Shown one piece after another: positions 14,949 through 23,792 of a stretch of DNA of 64,000 nucleotides. The translations under genes were made by a program, and so were the position numbers. This DNA is from Clostridiales bacterium (GTDB lineage: Bacteria; Bacillota; Clostridia; Oscillospirales; Oscillospiraceae): contig CP107216.1 in assembly GCA_025757645.1 (NCBI GenBank), positions 991,501-1,055,500 on the forward strand, in the 5' to 3' direction. The first letter of the stretch is position 1; the number at the start of each line of letters is the position of its first letter. The notes under the pieces are model-generated. The model had not been told where the DNA came from, made no database searches, and worked only from the letters and a program-made list of their open reading frames with translations.

Positions 14949-16646
14949 ATGGCCAATCGAATCGAACAGGCACGCGCCGCCGTGGATGCGTGCATCCGGG
15001 AAGCATATCTGCGCGCCGCCGCGGCGGGCGATCTGCCCGAGGGCGCGGACGTGCGCGGCTCCGTCGAGCAGCCGAAGGACACCGCCAACGGCGACTTTGC
15101 CGCCAACCACGCCATGGCGTCGGCCAAGACCATGCACATGGCCCCACGCAAGATCGCCGAGGCGCTCATCGCGCACATGGAGTTGGACGGCACGTGGTTT
15201 GCCTCCGTTGAGGCGGCAGGGCCGGGCTTTTTGAACTTCCGCCTGTCCGACAAGTGGTATCAGGACGTGCTGACTGCCGTGGACGAAGCCGGCGCGGACT
15301 ATGGCCGCGTGGACGATGGCCACGGGGAAAAGGTCATGGTGGAGTTCGTATCCGCCAATCCGACCGGGCCCATGACGATCGGCAACGCGCGCGGCGGCGT
15401 GCTCGGCGACGCGCTCGCGTCCGTGCTCGACCGCGCGGGCTACAATGTCTGGCGCGAGTTTTACGTCAACGATGCCGGCAATCAGGTCGACCTGTTCGGC
15501 AAGTCCATCGAGGCGCGCTATCTTCAGCTCATCCAGGGCGAGGACGCCGTGGAATTCCCGGACAACGGCTACCACGGCGACGACATCCGGGAGCTTGCCA
15601 AACTGATCTACGAGCGTGACGGCGACAAGTACCTCACCATGCCGAGCGCCGAGCGCTGCGCGGCGTTCGTGGCCTTCGGCCTGCCGTACAACATTGCGCG
15701 TATGCAGCGCGACCTCGAGCGCTACCGCATCCATTTTGATCAGTGGTTTCTTGAGAGCAGCCTGCACAGTTCCGGCTACGTGACCGAGACGGTGCAGCTG
15801 CTTGTGGACGCCGGCCTGACGTATGAAAAGGACGGCGCGCTCTGGCTGCGCAACACCGACCTCGGCGCCGATAAGGACGAGGTCCTGCGCCGCTCGAACG
15901 GGTTTTATACGTACTACGCGGTCGACATCGCCTATCACCGCAACAAATTCATCGAGCGCGGCTTTGACCGCGTCATCGACGTCTGGGGCGCGGATCACCA
16001 CGGCCACGCCATTCGCTTCGCCGCGACCATGCGTGCGCCCGCGCTGGGGCTCGAGGGCCGCAAGCTCGACTTCCTCATCATGCAGATGGTGCGCCTCATG
16101 CGCGGCGACGAGATCGTCAAGGTCTCCAAGCGCACGGGTAAGGCGCTCTCGCTCGCTGACCTCATGGACGAGATCGGCGTGGATGCCTGCCGCTTTTTCT
16201 TCAACGCCAAGCCGGACTCGCATCTGGAGTTTGACCTCGACCTCGCCATCCGGCAGGACAGCGAAAACCCCGTCTACTACGTCCAGTATGCGCACGCGCG
16301 CATCTGCACGCTGCTCGCCGCCATGGCCGAGGTCGGCTGCGCCGTGCCCGCTGCGGCGGATGTGGACGTGGCCCTGCTCACGACGCCGCAGGAGCACGAG
16401 CTCATCAAGCAGATCGCCATGCTCCCGGAGGAGATCCACCTTGCCGCGCGCGATTACGATCCCAGCCGCATCAACCGCTACGTGACGGAGCTGGCCGCGC
16501 GCTTCCACCGGTTCTACAATGTCTGCCGCATCAAGGACGCGGAGCCCGCCGTGCGCGACGCGCGCCTGAAGCTGGCCGACACGACGCGCCGCGTGCTCGA
16601 GATCGGTCTGGATATCATCGGCGTGACCGCACCGGAAAAAATGTGA
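14949..16646 (+). CDS. argS: Arginyl-tRNA synthetase
   Basis: The 565-residue protein has the N-terminal Add1 domain, the Rossmann catalytic domain opening VEFVSANPTGPMTIGNARGG, the KMSKS-like loop VKVSKRTG, and a C-terminal helical anticodon-binding domain with YVQYAHARI. It charges tRNA-Arg. The HIGH signature, usually H-x-G-H after NPTGP-x, reads T-I-G-N here, so both His are replaced; in many Clostridia the second is Asn but the first is normally kept. AGGGGGT precedes the start. A terminator follows. Confidence 0.93.
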   Translation: MANRIEQARAAVDACIREAYLRAAAAGDLPEGADVRGSVEQPKDTANGDFAANHAMASAKTMHMAPRKIAEALIAHMELDGTWFASVEAAGPGFLNFRLSDKWYQDVLTAVDEAGADYGRVDDGHGEKVMVEFVSANPTGPMTIGNARGGVLGDALASVLDRAGYNVWREFYVNDAGNQVDLFGKSIEARYLQLIQGEDAVEFPDNGYHGDDIRELAKLIYERDGDKYLTMPSAERCAAFVAFGLPYNIARMQRDLERYRIHFDQWFLESSLHSSGYVTETVQLLVDAGLTYEKDGALWLRNTDLGADKDEVLRRSNGFYTYYAVDIAYHRNKFIERGFDRVIDVWGADHHGHAIRFAATMRAPALGLEGRKLDFLIMQMVRLMRGDEIVKVSKRTGKALSLADLMDEIGVDACRFFFNAKPDSHLEFDLDLAIRQDSENPVYYVQYAHARICTLLAAMAEVGCAVPAAADVDVALLTTPQEHELIKQIAMLPEEIHLAARDYDPSRINRYVTELAARFHRFYNVCRIKDAEPAVRDARLKLADTTRRVLEIGLDIIGVTAPEKM

Positions 16647-16667
16647 CCGGAATTTTGAGACAAGCAA

Positions 16668-16705
16668 ATGCCCTCCCACCGCGCACGCGGGGGAGGGCAT
16701 TTTTG
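16668..16705 (+). terminator. argS terminator
   Basis: A long GC stem (ATGCCCTCCC with GGGAGGGCAT, plus an inner CGC/GCG) followed by five T. Confidence 0.9.
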
Positions 16706-16805
16706 CGCTTCCGGACAGAAACGGCAACAGCGTGCCGCCGGAGAGTGGCGACACGCTGCTGTCGAGAGAGCAAAAATAAGAAGAGAAAAGAAAGAAATCG
16801 GAAGA

Positions 16806-16832
16806 ACGTTGAGTTAATTTATTAACTAACGT
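16806..16832. repeat. AT-rich inverted repeat in the gap between argS and spmB
   Basis: ACGTT-g-AGTTAAT and ATTAACT-AACGT are complementary except for one bulged G. It could be a weak end point for the spm transcript or a protein site. The rest of 16706-16954 holds no gene that I can support. Confidence 0.45.
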
Positions 16833-16954
16833 GATTATTTTATAACACATTCGTGCGGCGTTGTAAAGTGAAAAGTGCGAATTTTTGCAAAATAGGCGTT
16901 TCGTCAAGAAAATATCAGTCCAGATGGGCGCTTTTGTGCAATTTGTCGGCGGCG

Positions 16955-17485
16955 CTATGCGCCCCAGATCCAGCGCACGAGCGCGGCGGCCACGAGAAAG
17001 CCGGTCAGGTCGGCGGCGATGGCGGCAGGGATTGCCCAGCGGCTGCGCCGGACGCCGCAGGCGCCGAAATACACGGCCAGCACGTAGAACGTCGTCTCGG
17101 TCGAGCCGAGCATGACGGCGGCGGTGCGGCCGATGCGGGAATCGGGCCCGTAGGCGCCGATGATGTCGCTGGCCGCGGCCAGCGCGCCGCTGCCGCTGAC
17201 CGGCCGCACGACCATGAGGATCGCCGTCTCCGGCGGGATGCCGAGCCACGCCAGCACCGGCGCGCACAGGCGCGTGAGCGCATCGAGCGCCCCGGAAGCG
17301 CGCAGTATGCTCACAGCCGCCAGCAGCGCCACCAGGGCGGGGAAGATGCGCACCACGGTCCGCAGCCCGTCGAGCGCTCCGGCCGTCAGCGCAGAAAAGA
17401 CGTCCGTCCCCGTCAGCGCGCCGTAGAGCCCCACACCGGCCAGCAGCGCCGGGACGGTCAGCGCCAACACGTCGCTCACCGCCAT
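16955..17485 (-). CDS. spmB: Spore maturation protein B
   Basis: The 176-residue membrane protein shares the gate-domain fold of nucleoside-recognition proteins, with RTVVRIFPALVALLAAVSILRASGA and RPVSGSGALA, the SpmB signature, and GSTETTFYVLAVYFGA near the end. SpmA and SpmB help dehydrate the spore core. The ATG at 17485 overlaps the end of spmA by 10 bases; a longer frame upstream runs through spmA and is not real. It is in an operon with spmA. Confidence 0.88.
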   Translation of the reverse strand: MAVSDVLALTVPALLAGVGLYGALTGTDVFSALTAGALDGLRTVVRIFPALVALLAAVSILRASGALDALTRLCAPVLAWLGIPPETAILMVVRPVSGSGALAAASDIIGAYGPDSRIGRTAAVMLGSTETTFYVLAVYFGACGVRRSRWAIPAAIAADLTGFLVAAALVRWIWGA

Positions 17486-18054
17486 ACGCGCGACAGGCAC
17501 TTCCCGGTCAGCAGTCCGACCGTGACCGAGCACAGGGAGGTCACCCACACGGCCGGCAGAATATCGAACGGCACGGCCGCGCCCGCCGCCTCGCGCACCG
17601 CGGCGATCGTGACCGGCAGCAGCTGGATCGACGCCGTGTTGAGTACCACCAGCAGGCACAGCTCGTCGCTGGCTTTGCTGCCCCGGAGCTCGCGCGCCAT
17701 CGCCTGTGCGGCGCGCACGCCGGCCGGCGTCGCCGCGTTGCCGAGCCCGAGCAGGTTCGCGCTCACGTTCATGCTCAGTGCGTCGAGCGTCTGTGCATCG
17801 CGCGACGCTCGCGGGAACAACCGCCGCAGCACCGGCTGCAGCAGTCTGGACAGCCCGGCCGCGATGCCGCTGCGCCGCATGACCTCCATCACGCCGGACC
17901 ACAGGCAGATCATGCCGCCCACCGTCAGGCAAAACGTCACCGCCTGCTGCACACCCTGCGCCGCCGCCGCGCCGACGGCCGCGCTCTGCCCTGTCGCCGC
18001 GCCGTAGATCAGCGCCACGCACACCATGCCTACCCAGACCCAGGTCAATGCCAT
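17476..18054 (-). CDS. spmA: Spore maturation protein A
   Basis: The 192-residue protein has several membrane helices and the SpmA features GLSRLLQPVLRRLFP, NVSANLLGLGNAATPAGV and NTASIQLLPVTI. AAAGGA precedes the ATG. About 90 bases upstream on the minus strand CATATACT resembles a sigma-E -10 box, in line with sigma-E control of spmAB in Bacillus, but no clear -35 is visible. spmB follows with overlap. Confidence 0.9.
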   Translation of the reverse strand: MALTWVWVGMVCVALIYGAATGQSAAVGAAAAQGVQQAVTFCLTVGGMICLWSGVMEVMRRSGIAAGLSRLLQPVLRRLFPRASRDAQTLDALSMNVSANLLGLGNAATPAGVRAAQAMARELRGSKASDELCLLVVLNTASIQLLPVTIAAVREAAGAAVPFDILPAVWVTSLCSVTVGLLTGKCLSRVWR

Positions 18055-18305
18055 GCCTTTGCGTCCTTTCCTGAAAACTGCGGTTGTCCGCGGCGCTGCG
18101 TCCGGCTGTGTGCGGCCGGCGCCGGCACGGGCAACCAGTGCAGTATATGTTTTGCCGCACGGCGTTAGGACGATTTGGCGTGGTCGCTGATGATTAAAAA
18201 ATTTTATGTTTTCGGTGATTATTCACAAAACAGATGAATTTGAAGCATGCAAAAATATACAAATGGTAGAAAAACGCAATTCATCGGACAAGTTGCCGCG
18301 AATTC

Positions 18306-18334
18306 GTTGACTTTTTGTCAACGTTTGGTATAAT
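18306..18334 (+). promoter_or_regulatory. Promoter with embedded inverted repeat before the AbrB-type gene
   Basis: TTGACT (18307-18312), 16-base spacer, TATAAT (18329-18334). The -35 box lies in the inverted repeat GTTGAC-TTTTT-GTCAAC (18306-18322), a likely operator. The rest of 18055-18305 is AT-rich with no visible gene. Confidence 0.7.
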
Positions 18335-18399
18335 GCAGGTGTTGAAATGAATGATCGAATCTTTCTCAATTTATTCCATTCGTATTGGAGGCATTTACC

Positions 18400-18645
18400 A
18401 TGAAGTCCACAGGCATTGTGAGAAAAGTTGACGAGCTCGGCCGTATCGTGCTCCCCATCGAGCTGAGAAGAACCCTCGGCATTGAGGAAAAAGACCGCAT
18501 CGAGATCTTCGTGGATGGTGAGTCCATCATCCTGCGCAAGTATCAGCCGGCCTGCATCTTCTGTGATAACGCGAAAGACATCATCAACTACAAAGGCAAG
18601 AACATTTGCCCCGACTGCATCCGCGCCATGAACGAGAAGCTCTGA
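18400..18645 (+). CDS. AbrB-family transition-state regulator with a C-terminal Cys4 motif
   Basis: The 81-residue protein has the AbrB swapped-hairpin DNA-binding domain (MKSTGIVRKVDELGRIVLP, RTLGIEEKD, to about residue 47) and a tail with Cys52, Cys55, Cys70 and Cys73 in two C-x-x-C pairs, probably a zinc site. AbrB proteins control entry into stationary phase and sporulation. TTGGAGG precedes the ATG at 18400, so the in-frame ATG at 18385 is rejected. The promoter carries an inverted repeat on its -35 box, suggesting autoregulation. Confidence 0.88.
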   Translation: MKSTGIVRKVDELGRIVLPIELRRTLGIEEKDRIEIFVDGESIILRKYQPACIFCDNAKDIINYKGKNICPDCIRAMNEKL

Positions 18646-18654
18646 GCACGGAGC

Positions 18655-18693
18655 AAAAAAGTCCCCTGACCGTCGGTCAGGGGACTTTTTTTA
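18655..18693. terminator. Bidirectional terminator between the AbrB-type gene and rsmI
   Basis: A6-GTCCCCTGACC and GGTCAGGGGAC-T7 form a near-perfect stem with A and T tracts on both sides. Confidence 0.92.
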
Positions 18694-18707
18694 TCGTCTG
18701 CGGGGGC

Positions 18708-19538
18708 TCAGGCGTTGAGCGCCATCTGATACAGCTCATTTTTGCCGAAGCCGGTGTCTGCCGCGGCGAGCTTGCACGCCTCTTTGAGCGCGCGGCCCTC
18801 GCTGCGGTAGCGTGCCACGATCTCGAGCGCCTGCTCGGCCGTGACGACCGGCTCCGAGCGCTCGGGTGCGCCGCGCAGCACGAGCACGAATTCGCCCTTC
18901 GGCGGCGTCTCGGTGAAGTAGGCCACCGCGCCGTCGAGCGTCGTGCGCAGCTTTTGCTCATGGAGCTTGGTCAGCTCGCGCGCGAGCGTGATCTCCCGCG
19001 CGCCGCCGAACGTGTCGCGCAGGTCGCAGAGCGTGCGCAGCAGCTTGTGCGGCGCTTCGTAGAAGATCATCGTGCGCGTCTCGCCGCGCAGGCGCTCAAG
19101 ATGCTCGCGCCGGGTCTTGCCGCTCACGGCGAGGAAGCCCTCGAAGCAAAACTGCTGCGTCGGCAGGCCGGACACGGCCAGCGCCGCGATGGCCGCGCAC
19201 GGGCCGGGGATGACCTGCACGTCGATGCCCTGCTCGGCGCACTGGCGCACGATGTCCTCACCGGGGTCGGAGATGGCGGGCATGCCGGCGTCGGTCACGA
19301 GCGCGCACGTCTCACCGGCAAGCAGCCGGGCGACGATCTTCTCACCGCTGGCGTATTTGTTGTGCTCATAGTAGCTCACGCACGGTTTTTTGATCTCAAA
19401 ATGGTTGAGGAGCTTCGCCGTCACGCGCGTGTCCTCGGCGGCGATGAAGTCGGCGCTGCGCAGCGTCTCGAGTGCACGCACGGACAGGTCGCCGAGGTTG
19501 CCGATCGGCGTGCCGACCAGATACAGTGTTCCGCTCAT
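18708..19538 (-). CDS. rsmI: 16S rRNA (cytidine(1402)-2'-O)-methyltransferase
   Basis: The 276-residue protein is a typical RsmI: N-terminal LYLVGTPIGNLGDLSVRA, AAEDTRVTAKLL, ALVTDAGMPAISDPG and IPGPCAAIAAL, which build the SAM pocket of the tetrapyrrole-methylase fold, and a C-terminal helical domain. It methylates C1402 in the ribosomal P site. AGGAGG precedes the ATG. It starts 2 bases after the stop of the upstream methyltransferase gene, so the two form one unit. Confidence 0.93.
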   Translation of the reverse strand: MSGTLYLVGTPIGNLGDLSVRALETLRSADFIAAEDTRVTAKLLNHFEIKKPCVSYYEHNKYASGEKIVARLLAGETCALVTDAGMPAISDPGEDIVRQCAEQGIDVQVIPGPCAAIAALAVSGLPTQQFCFEGFLAVSGKTRREHLERLRGETRTMIFYEAPHKLLRTLCDLRDTFGGAREITLARELTKLHEQKLRTTLDGAVAYFTETPPKGEFVLVLRGAPERSEPVVTAEQALEIVARYRSEGRALKEACKLAAADTGFGKNELYQMALNA

Positions 19539-19540
19539 AG

Positions 19541-20272
19541 TCACGTCCTCCTGTGATAAATTCTGCGGATCTCTTCCGAGTCCGTGCCGTCGGGTGCGCA
19601 CAGTGCCAGCGGCGGCAGGAGCTTGAGCCCCGGCTTTCCGCCGCGGCGTGCCTCGACCAGCACGAGGCTGGGCGCCGCATGCGCCGTGTGCGCCACGGTG
19701 CGCAGGCGCTTGGGCTCGAGCCCGGCGGCCGTGAGCGCGCACAGCAGCTCGCTCAGCCGCTCCGGCCGGTGCACGAGCGCGGCCGAGCCGCCCCAGCGCG
19801 TGAGATAGGCCATGGCGGCGCAGATGTCCTGCATGGTGCAGGTGCGCTCGTCGCGCGCGTGCGCGCGCATGGGGTCGGGCGAGGTATAGCCGCTGCCCGC
19901 GGCGAAGTACGGCGGGTTTGCCACGACGAGGTCAAAGCTGCCGGCCGGGAGCACCGCGCGGTGCTCGCGCAGGTCGGCGCAGAGGATCTGCGCCCGGCCG
20001 GTCAGGCCGTTGGCCTCGAGATTGTTCCGGCAGAGCTGCGCCGCGTCCGGCTGCAGCTCCACGCCGACGGCCGCCGCTTGCGGCAGCGCGTGCAGCAGCA
20101 GCACCGTCAGCACGCCGGCGCCGCAGCCGAGGTCGGCAAAGCGGCGCACGCGGCGGTCAGCCGCAAAATCGGCCAGCAGCACGCTGTCCGTGCCGAGGGC
20201 GAACCCGGCGCCGGAGCGCGCAAACCGCGGCCCGCCCGGCCACAGATCGTCATATTGTACGCAGGGGGGCAT
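19541..20272 (-). CDS. TrmN6/YabB-type tRNA (adenine-N6) methyltransferase
   Basis: The 243-residue protein has the SAM motif FADLGCGAGVLTVLLL and the amino-methylating motif NPPYF, as in TrmN6-type enzymes that methylate A37 of tRNA1(Val). The N-terminal GPRFARSGAGFALGTDSVLLADF segment is typical of the family. The ATG at 20272 lies after GGAAGGAG. It is the first gene of an operon with rsmI, the same order as yabB-rsmI in Bacillus. Confidence 0.85.
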   Translation of the reverse strand: MPPCVQYDDLWPGGPRFARSGAGFALGTDSVLLADFAADRRVRRFADLGCGAGVLTVLLLHALPQAAAVGVELQPDAAQLCRNNLEANGLTGRAQILCADLREHRAVLPAGSFDLVVANPPYFAAGSGYTSPDPMRAHARDERTCTMQDICAAMAYLTRWGGSAALVHRPERLSELLCALTAAGLEPKRLRTVAHTAHAAPSLVLVEARRGGKPGLKLLPPLALCAPDGTDSEEIRRIYHRRT

Positions 20273-20311
20273 GGCATCCGCTCCTTCCGCGAAAATCGTC
20301 TGAAATAGATA

Positions 20312-20340
20312 GAGGCGATATGCCTGGAGCATATCGCCTC
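20312..20340 (-). terminator. Perfect hairpin after the ferredoxin gene
   Basis: 12-bp perfect arms (20312-20323 and 20329-20340) with a five-base loop. The minus-strand tail is TATCTATTTC, so a T tract is weak; terminator or mRNA-stabilising hairpin. Confidence 0.6.
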
Positions 20341-20366
20341 ATCCGTTTGCGTTGTTCTCGGTCGAA

Positions 20367-20537
20367 TTAGTCGACAGAGATCGCGCCCACCGGGCAGTTC
20401 GCAGCGCAGGTGCCGCACTCCATGCAGCTGTCCGCGTTGATGACGTACTTGCCATTGCCCTCGGAAATCGCCTCAGCCGGGCAGTTCGCAGCACAGGTGC
20501 CGCACATGACGCAATCGTCGCCAATAACAAATGCCAT
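20367..20537 (-). CDS. 2x[4Fe-4S] clostridial-type ferredoxin
   Basis: The 56-residue protein has two C-x2-C-x2-C-x3-CP motifs (CVMCGTCAANCP and CMECGTCAANCP), the classic clostridial ferredoxin with two [4Fe-4S] clusters. It carries low-potential electrons, for example from pyruvate:ferredoxin oxidoreductase (present at 31165) to hydrogenase or to dehydratase activases. AGGAGG lies 9 bases before the ATG. It has its own promoter and hairpin end. Confidence 0.95.
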   Translation of the reverse strand: MAFVIGDDCVMCGTCAANCPAEAISEGNGKYVINADSCMECGTCAANCPVGAISVD

Positions 20538-20590
20538 TGTAATTACCTCCTATGATTTTGACCAGACTTCTCTTCCTCTGGTATGGAGTC

Positions 20591-20618
20591 ATTGTAGCAC
20601 AAAAATCCGAAAAATCAA
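20591..20618 (-). promoter_or_regulatory. Ferredoxin promoter
   Basis: TTGATT (20618-20613), 16-base spacer, TACAAT (20596-20591) on the minus strand. Confidence 0.6.
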
Positions 20619-20766
20619 CCGTCATTTTCGAAATTCGGAAAAGCATGTTGATTAAAATACAGGAAGGGGTGGAAATAATAAAAATCAGCTTCCCGGATTC
20701 GGCAGTTTCCTTGTGCCAGCCGGGCGATAATAGAGGCGTATGACCAGCGAAGGAGGCAAACGATCT

Positions 20767-23244
20767 ATGCGCGGCAGCGAACGGTTTACACAGCGGGCAT
20801 CCACGGCGATCACAAAGGCGCACGACGCAGCCCTGGGCATGGGGCACAGTTATGTGGGCACGGAGCATCTCCTGCTCGGCATCATCCGGGAGGGGGAGGG
20901 GCTCGGCGCCCGCATTCTGACCGATAACGCGCTGACGGACGCCGTGCTCACGCGCATGGTCACGGAGACGGTCGGCCGCGGCGTGCCCGGCGCGCCCGAG
21001 CAGGGGCTCAGCCCCCGGGCGCGGCACGTCATCGAGCTGGCCGCCGAGGATGCCAACCGGCTCGGTCACTGTTACGTTGGCACGGAGCACATCCTCATGG
21101 GCATCCTCCGCGAGGCGGACAGCGCCGGTGCGCGCATCATCGTGGCGGCCGGCGGCGACCTGAACAAGATCTACACGGACATCATGGACGTGTTCGGCCG
21201 GCCGGAGTATAAGCCCCGGCCGCAGCAGTCGGCCCCGCGGTCCCAGACGCGCCGCGCCGCCGACACGAAAACGCTCGACCAGTACGGCCGCGACCTCACG
21301 GAGCTGGCAGCCGGCGGGAAGATGGACCCGGTCATCGGCCGCGACCGGGAGATCGAGCGCGCCATCCAGATCCTCTCGCGCCGCAGCAAGAATAACCCCG
21401 TGCTCATCGGCGAGCCCGGCGTCGGCAAGACGGCGGTGGCCGAGGGGCTGGCGCAGCGCATTTCGGACGGCAACGTGCCCGAGGATCTGCGCAACAAGCG
21501 TATTGTGAGTGTGGACCTGACGGCCATGCTCGCGGGCACAAAGTACCGCGGCGACTTTGAAGAGCGCGTCAAGTGCGTCCTGCACGAGGTGCAGCGAGCG
21601 GGGAATGTGATTCTCTTCATCGACGAGCTGCACACGATCGTCGGCGCGGGCTCGGCCGAGGGCGCGATCGACGCGGCGAACATTCTCAAGCCCGCGCTCG
21701 GGCGCGACGAGCTGCAGATCATCGGCGCGACGACGCTCGAGGAGTACCGCAAGTATATCGAAAAGGACGCGGCGCTCGAGCGGCGCTTTCAGCCTGTGCG
21801 CATTGCAGAGCCCACGCCGGAGCAGAGCCTGCTGATCCTGCGCGGTCTGCGCGAACGGCTCGAGGCGCACCACCGCCTGCACATCACGGACGATGCGCTG
21901 CGCAAGGCCATCACGCTCTCCGTACGCTATATCGGCGACCGCTGGCTGCCGGACAAGGCCATCGACCTCGTGGACGAGGCGGCCTCGCGCGTGCGCATGC
22001 AGGCGCTCGTGCAGCCGGAGCGGGTGCACGCGCTGGAGATGCAGCTGACGAACACGACCGCGGATATGGAAAGCGCCGTGCGCGCGCAGAATTTCGAGCG
22101 CGCGGCCCGCCTGCGCGACCGCGAGCAGAAGCTGCGCACGGAGCTCGAGCAGCTGCGCAGTCAGTGGGAGCAGACGCATGCCGGCCCCGTGCGCGCCGTG
22201 ACGGGCGAGGACGTGGCCGAGATCGTTTCGCTCTGGACGGGTATCCCCGTCGCGGGCATCACTTCGAGCGAGAGCAAGCAGCTGCTGCAGATGGAGGCGT
22301 CGCTGCGCCGCCGCGTCGTCGGGCAGGAGGAGGCCGTGCACGCGGTCTCGAACGCGATCCGCCGCAGCCGCGTCGGTCTTGGCGACCCGAACCGCCCGAT
22401 CGGCAGCTTTCTGTTCCTCGGCCCGACCGGCGTCGGGAAGACGGAGCTCTGCCGCGCGCTGGCCGAGGCGCTCTTCGGCGACGAGAAGGCGCTCATCCGC
22501 GTGGACATGTCGGAATATATGGAGCGGCACAGCGTCTCGCGGCTCATCGGCTCGCCCCCTGGCTATATCGGCCACGAGGAGGGCGGCCAGCTCACGGAAA
22601 AGGTGCGCCGCAAGCCGTATTCCGTTGTGCTGTTCGACGAGATCGAAAAGGCGCACGAGGACGTGTTCAACCTCCTGCTGCAGGTCATGGAGGACGGCCA
22701 GCTCACGGATTCGCTCGGGCGGAAGGTGAACTTCCGCAACGCCGTCGTCGTCATGACCTCGAACGTCGGCGCAAAGGCCATCACGGACAGCCGCCGCAGC
22801 CTCGGCTTCACGCAGCAGACGGGCGAGGGCGCCGGGCGCACGGACGCCGAGATCCGCAGCATGGTCATGTCCGACCTGAAAAAGACGTTTCGGCCGGAGT
22901 TTCTCAACCGCGTCGACGACATCATCGTCTTTCACAAGCTCACGCGCGCCAACATCCGCCAGATCGCGCAGAAGCTCCTCGACACGGTCAACACGCGCAT
23001 GGAGCGCGCGGGCGTGGAGCTGCAGGTGCCGGACGCGGCGCTCGATGCGCTCTTGGCCACGGGGTATGACCCCGTGTACGGCGCGCGGCCGCTGCGCCGG
23101 GCCATCCAGAGCACGATCGCCGATCAGGCGGCGGGCATGCTGCTCGACGGCACGCTCCAACAGGGCGATGTCGTGACGGCGGAGGTGCACGACGGAAAAA
23201 TTGTTTTGACGAAAACGCGCGAACGTGGTACGATAACGTCTTAA
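20767..23244 (+). CDS. clpC: AAA+ unfoldase ClpC
   Basis: The 825-residue protein has the ClpC plan: Clp-N repeats (about residues 5-140, SYVGTEHLLLGI and CYVGTEHILMGI), first ATPase module with Walker A GEPGVGKTA and GTKYRGDFEER, a UVR-like coiled segment (NFERAARLRDREQKL), second module with Walker A GPTGVGKTE, SPPGYIGHEEGG and FDEIEKAH, and the C-terminal D2 domain. It feeds substrates to ClpP. The ATG at 20767 is chosen over 20740 because GGAGG lies 10 bases upstream and the family starts there. No ctsR, mcsA or mcsB genes precede it, unlike in Bacillus. Confidence 0.93.
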   Translation: MRGSERFTQRASTAITKAHDAALGMGHSYVGTEHLLLGIIREGEGLGARILTDNALTDAVLTRMVTETVGRGVPGAPEQGLSPRARHVIELAAEDANRLGHCYVGTEHILMGILREADSAGARIIVAAGGDLNKIYTDIMDVFGRPEYKPRPQQSAPRSQTRRAADTKTLDQYGRDLTELAAGGKMDPVIGRDREIERAIQILSRRSKNNPVLIGEPGVGKTAVAEGLAQRISDGNVPEDLRNKRIVSVDLTAMLAGTKYRGDFEERVKCVLHEVQRAGNVILFIDELHTIVGAGSAEGAIDAANILKPALGRDELQIIGATTLEEYRKYIEKDAALERRFQPVRIAEPTPEQSLLILRGLRERLEAHHRLHITDDALRKAITLSVRYIGDRWLPDKAIDLVDEAASRVRMQALVQPERVHALEMQLTNTTADMESAVRAQNFERAARLRDREQKLRTELEQLRSQWEQTHAGPVRAVTGEDVAEIVSLWTGIPVAGITSSESKQLLQMEASLRRRVVGQEEAVHAVSNAIRRSRVGLGDPNRPIGSFLFLGPTGVGKTELCRALAEALFGDEKALIRVDMSEYMERHSVSRLIGSPPGYIGHEEGGQLTEKVRRKPYSVVLFDEIEKAHEDVFNLLLQVMEDGQLTDSLGRKVNFRNAVVVMTSNVGAKAITDSRRSLGFTQQTGEGAGRTDAEIRSMVMSDLKKTFRPEFLNRVDDIIVFHKLTRANIRQIAQKLLDTVNTRMERAGVELQVPDAALDALLATGYDPVYGARPLRRAIQSTIADQAAGMLLDGTLQQGDVVTAEVHDGKIVLTKTRERGTITS

Positions 23245-23286
23245 TGTAAAAAATGATAAAGCATTCAGACGGAGGCGTACCCCAGC

Positions 23287-23739
23287 ATGGAGCAGAACCA
23301 AGTACAGCAAGATTTGAGCGCATTTCGTGACCCGTTTCGCTACAACACGTTTCACGGCTTTAATTCACACAACCACATCGTTGTCACCGAGGTCGGCGAA
23401 GGCACGAGCGTCGTCGAAGTCGAGATGACGCAGGACGCCATGAACCCGCTCGGCATGGCACACGGCGGGCTGATCTTCAGTATGTGCGATGTGGCGACCG
23501 GCGTTGCCGCGCGTACCGGCGGGCGCATCACCGTGACGCTCGACAGCAGCATCCAGTTTCTGCGTCCGGGCAAGGACACATCCAAGCTCGTGGCGCACGG
23601 CCGTGTCGTCAAGGAGGGCCGCACGACCGGCCTTGTGACGGCGGAGGTGTTCAATGATGCGGGCGAACTGCTCGCCACCGCGTCCGTGATGGTCTACTAT
23701 GTGGACGAGAACACCTATGCGGACGAAACGATGCAGTAA
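23287..23739 (+). CDS. PaaI-type hotdog thioesterase
   Basis: The 150-residue protein has the hotdog fold signature NPLGMAHGGLIFSMCD (HGG motif near residues 60-62) of PaaI/YbgC-like acyl-CoA thioesterases, and the later strand pattern VTLDSSIQFLRPGK. It should hydrolyse an acyl- or aryl-CoA. ACGGAGG precedes the start, 42 bases after clpC, and the pair shares one terminator. The substrate is not evident. Confidence 0.85.
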   Translation: MEQNQVQQDLSAFRDPFRYNTFHGFNSHNHIVVTEVGEGTSVVEVEMTQDAMNPLGMAHGGLIFSMCDVATGVAARTGGRITVTLDSSIQFLRPGKDTSKLVAHGRVVKEGRTTGLVTAEVFNDAGELLATASVMVYYVDENTYADETMQ

Positions 23740-23757
23740 ATTGCACGATCAACGAAG

Positions 23758-23790
23758 AAAAGAGACGTTCTGAGAACGTCTCTTTTCTTC
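23758..23790. terminator. Bidirectional terminator between the thioesterase gene and spoIID
   Basis: AAAAGAGACGTTC and GAACGTCTCTTTT form a perfect 13-bp stem with a TGA loop. Confidence 0.9.
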
Positions 23791-23792
23791 AT

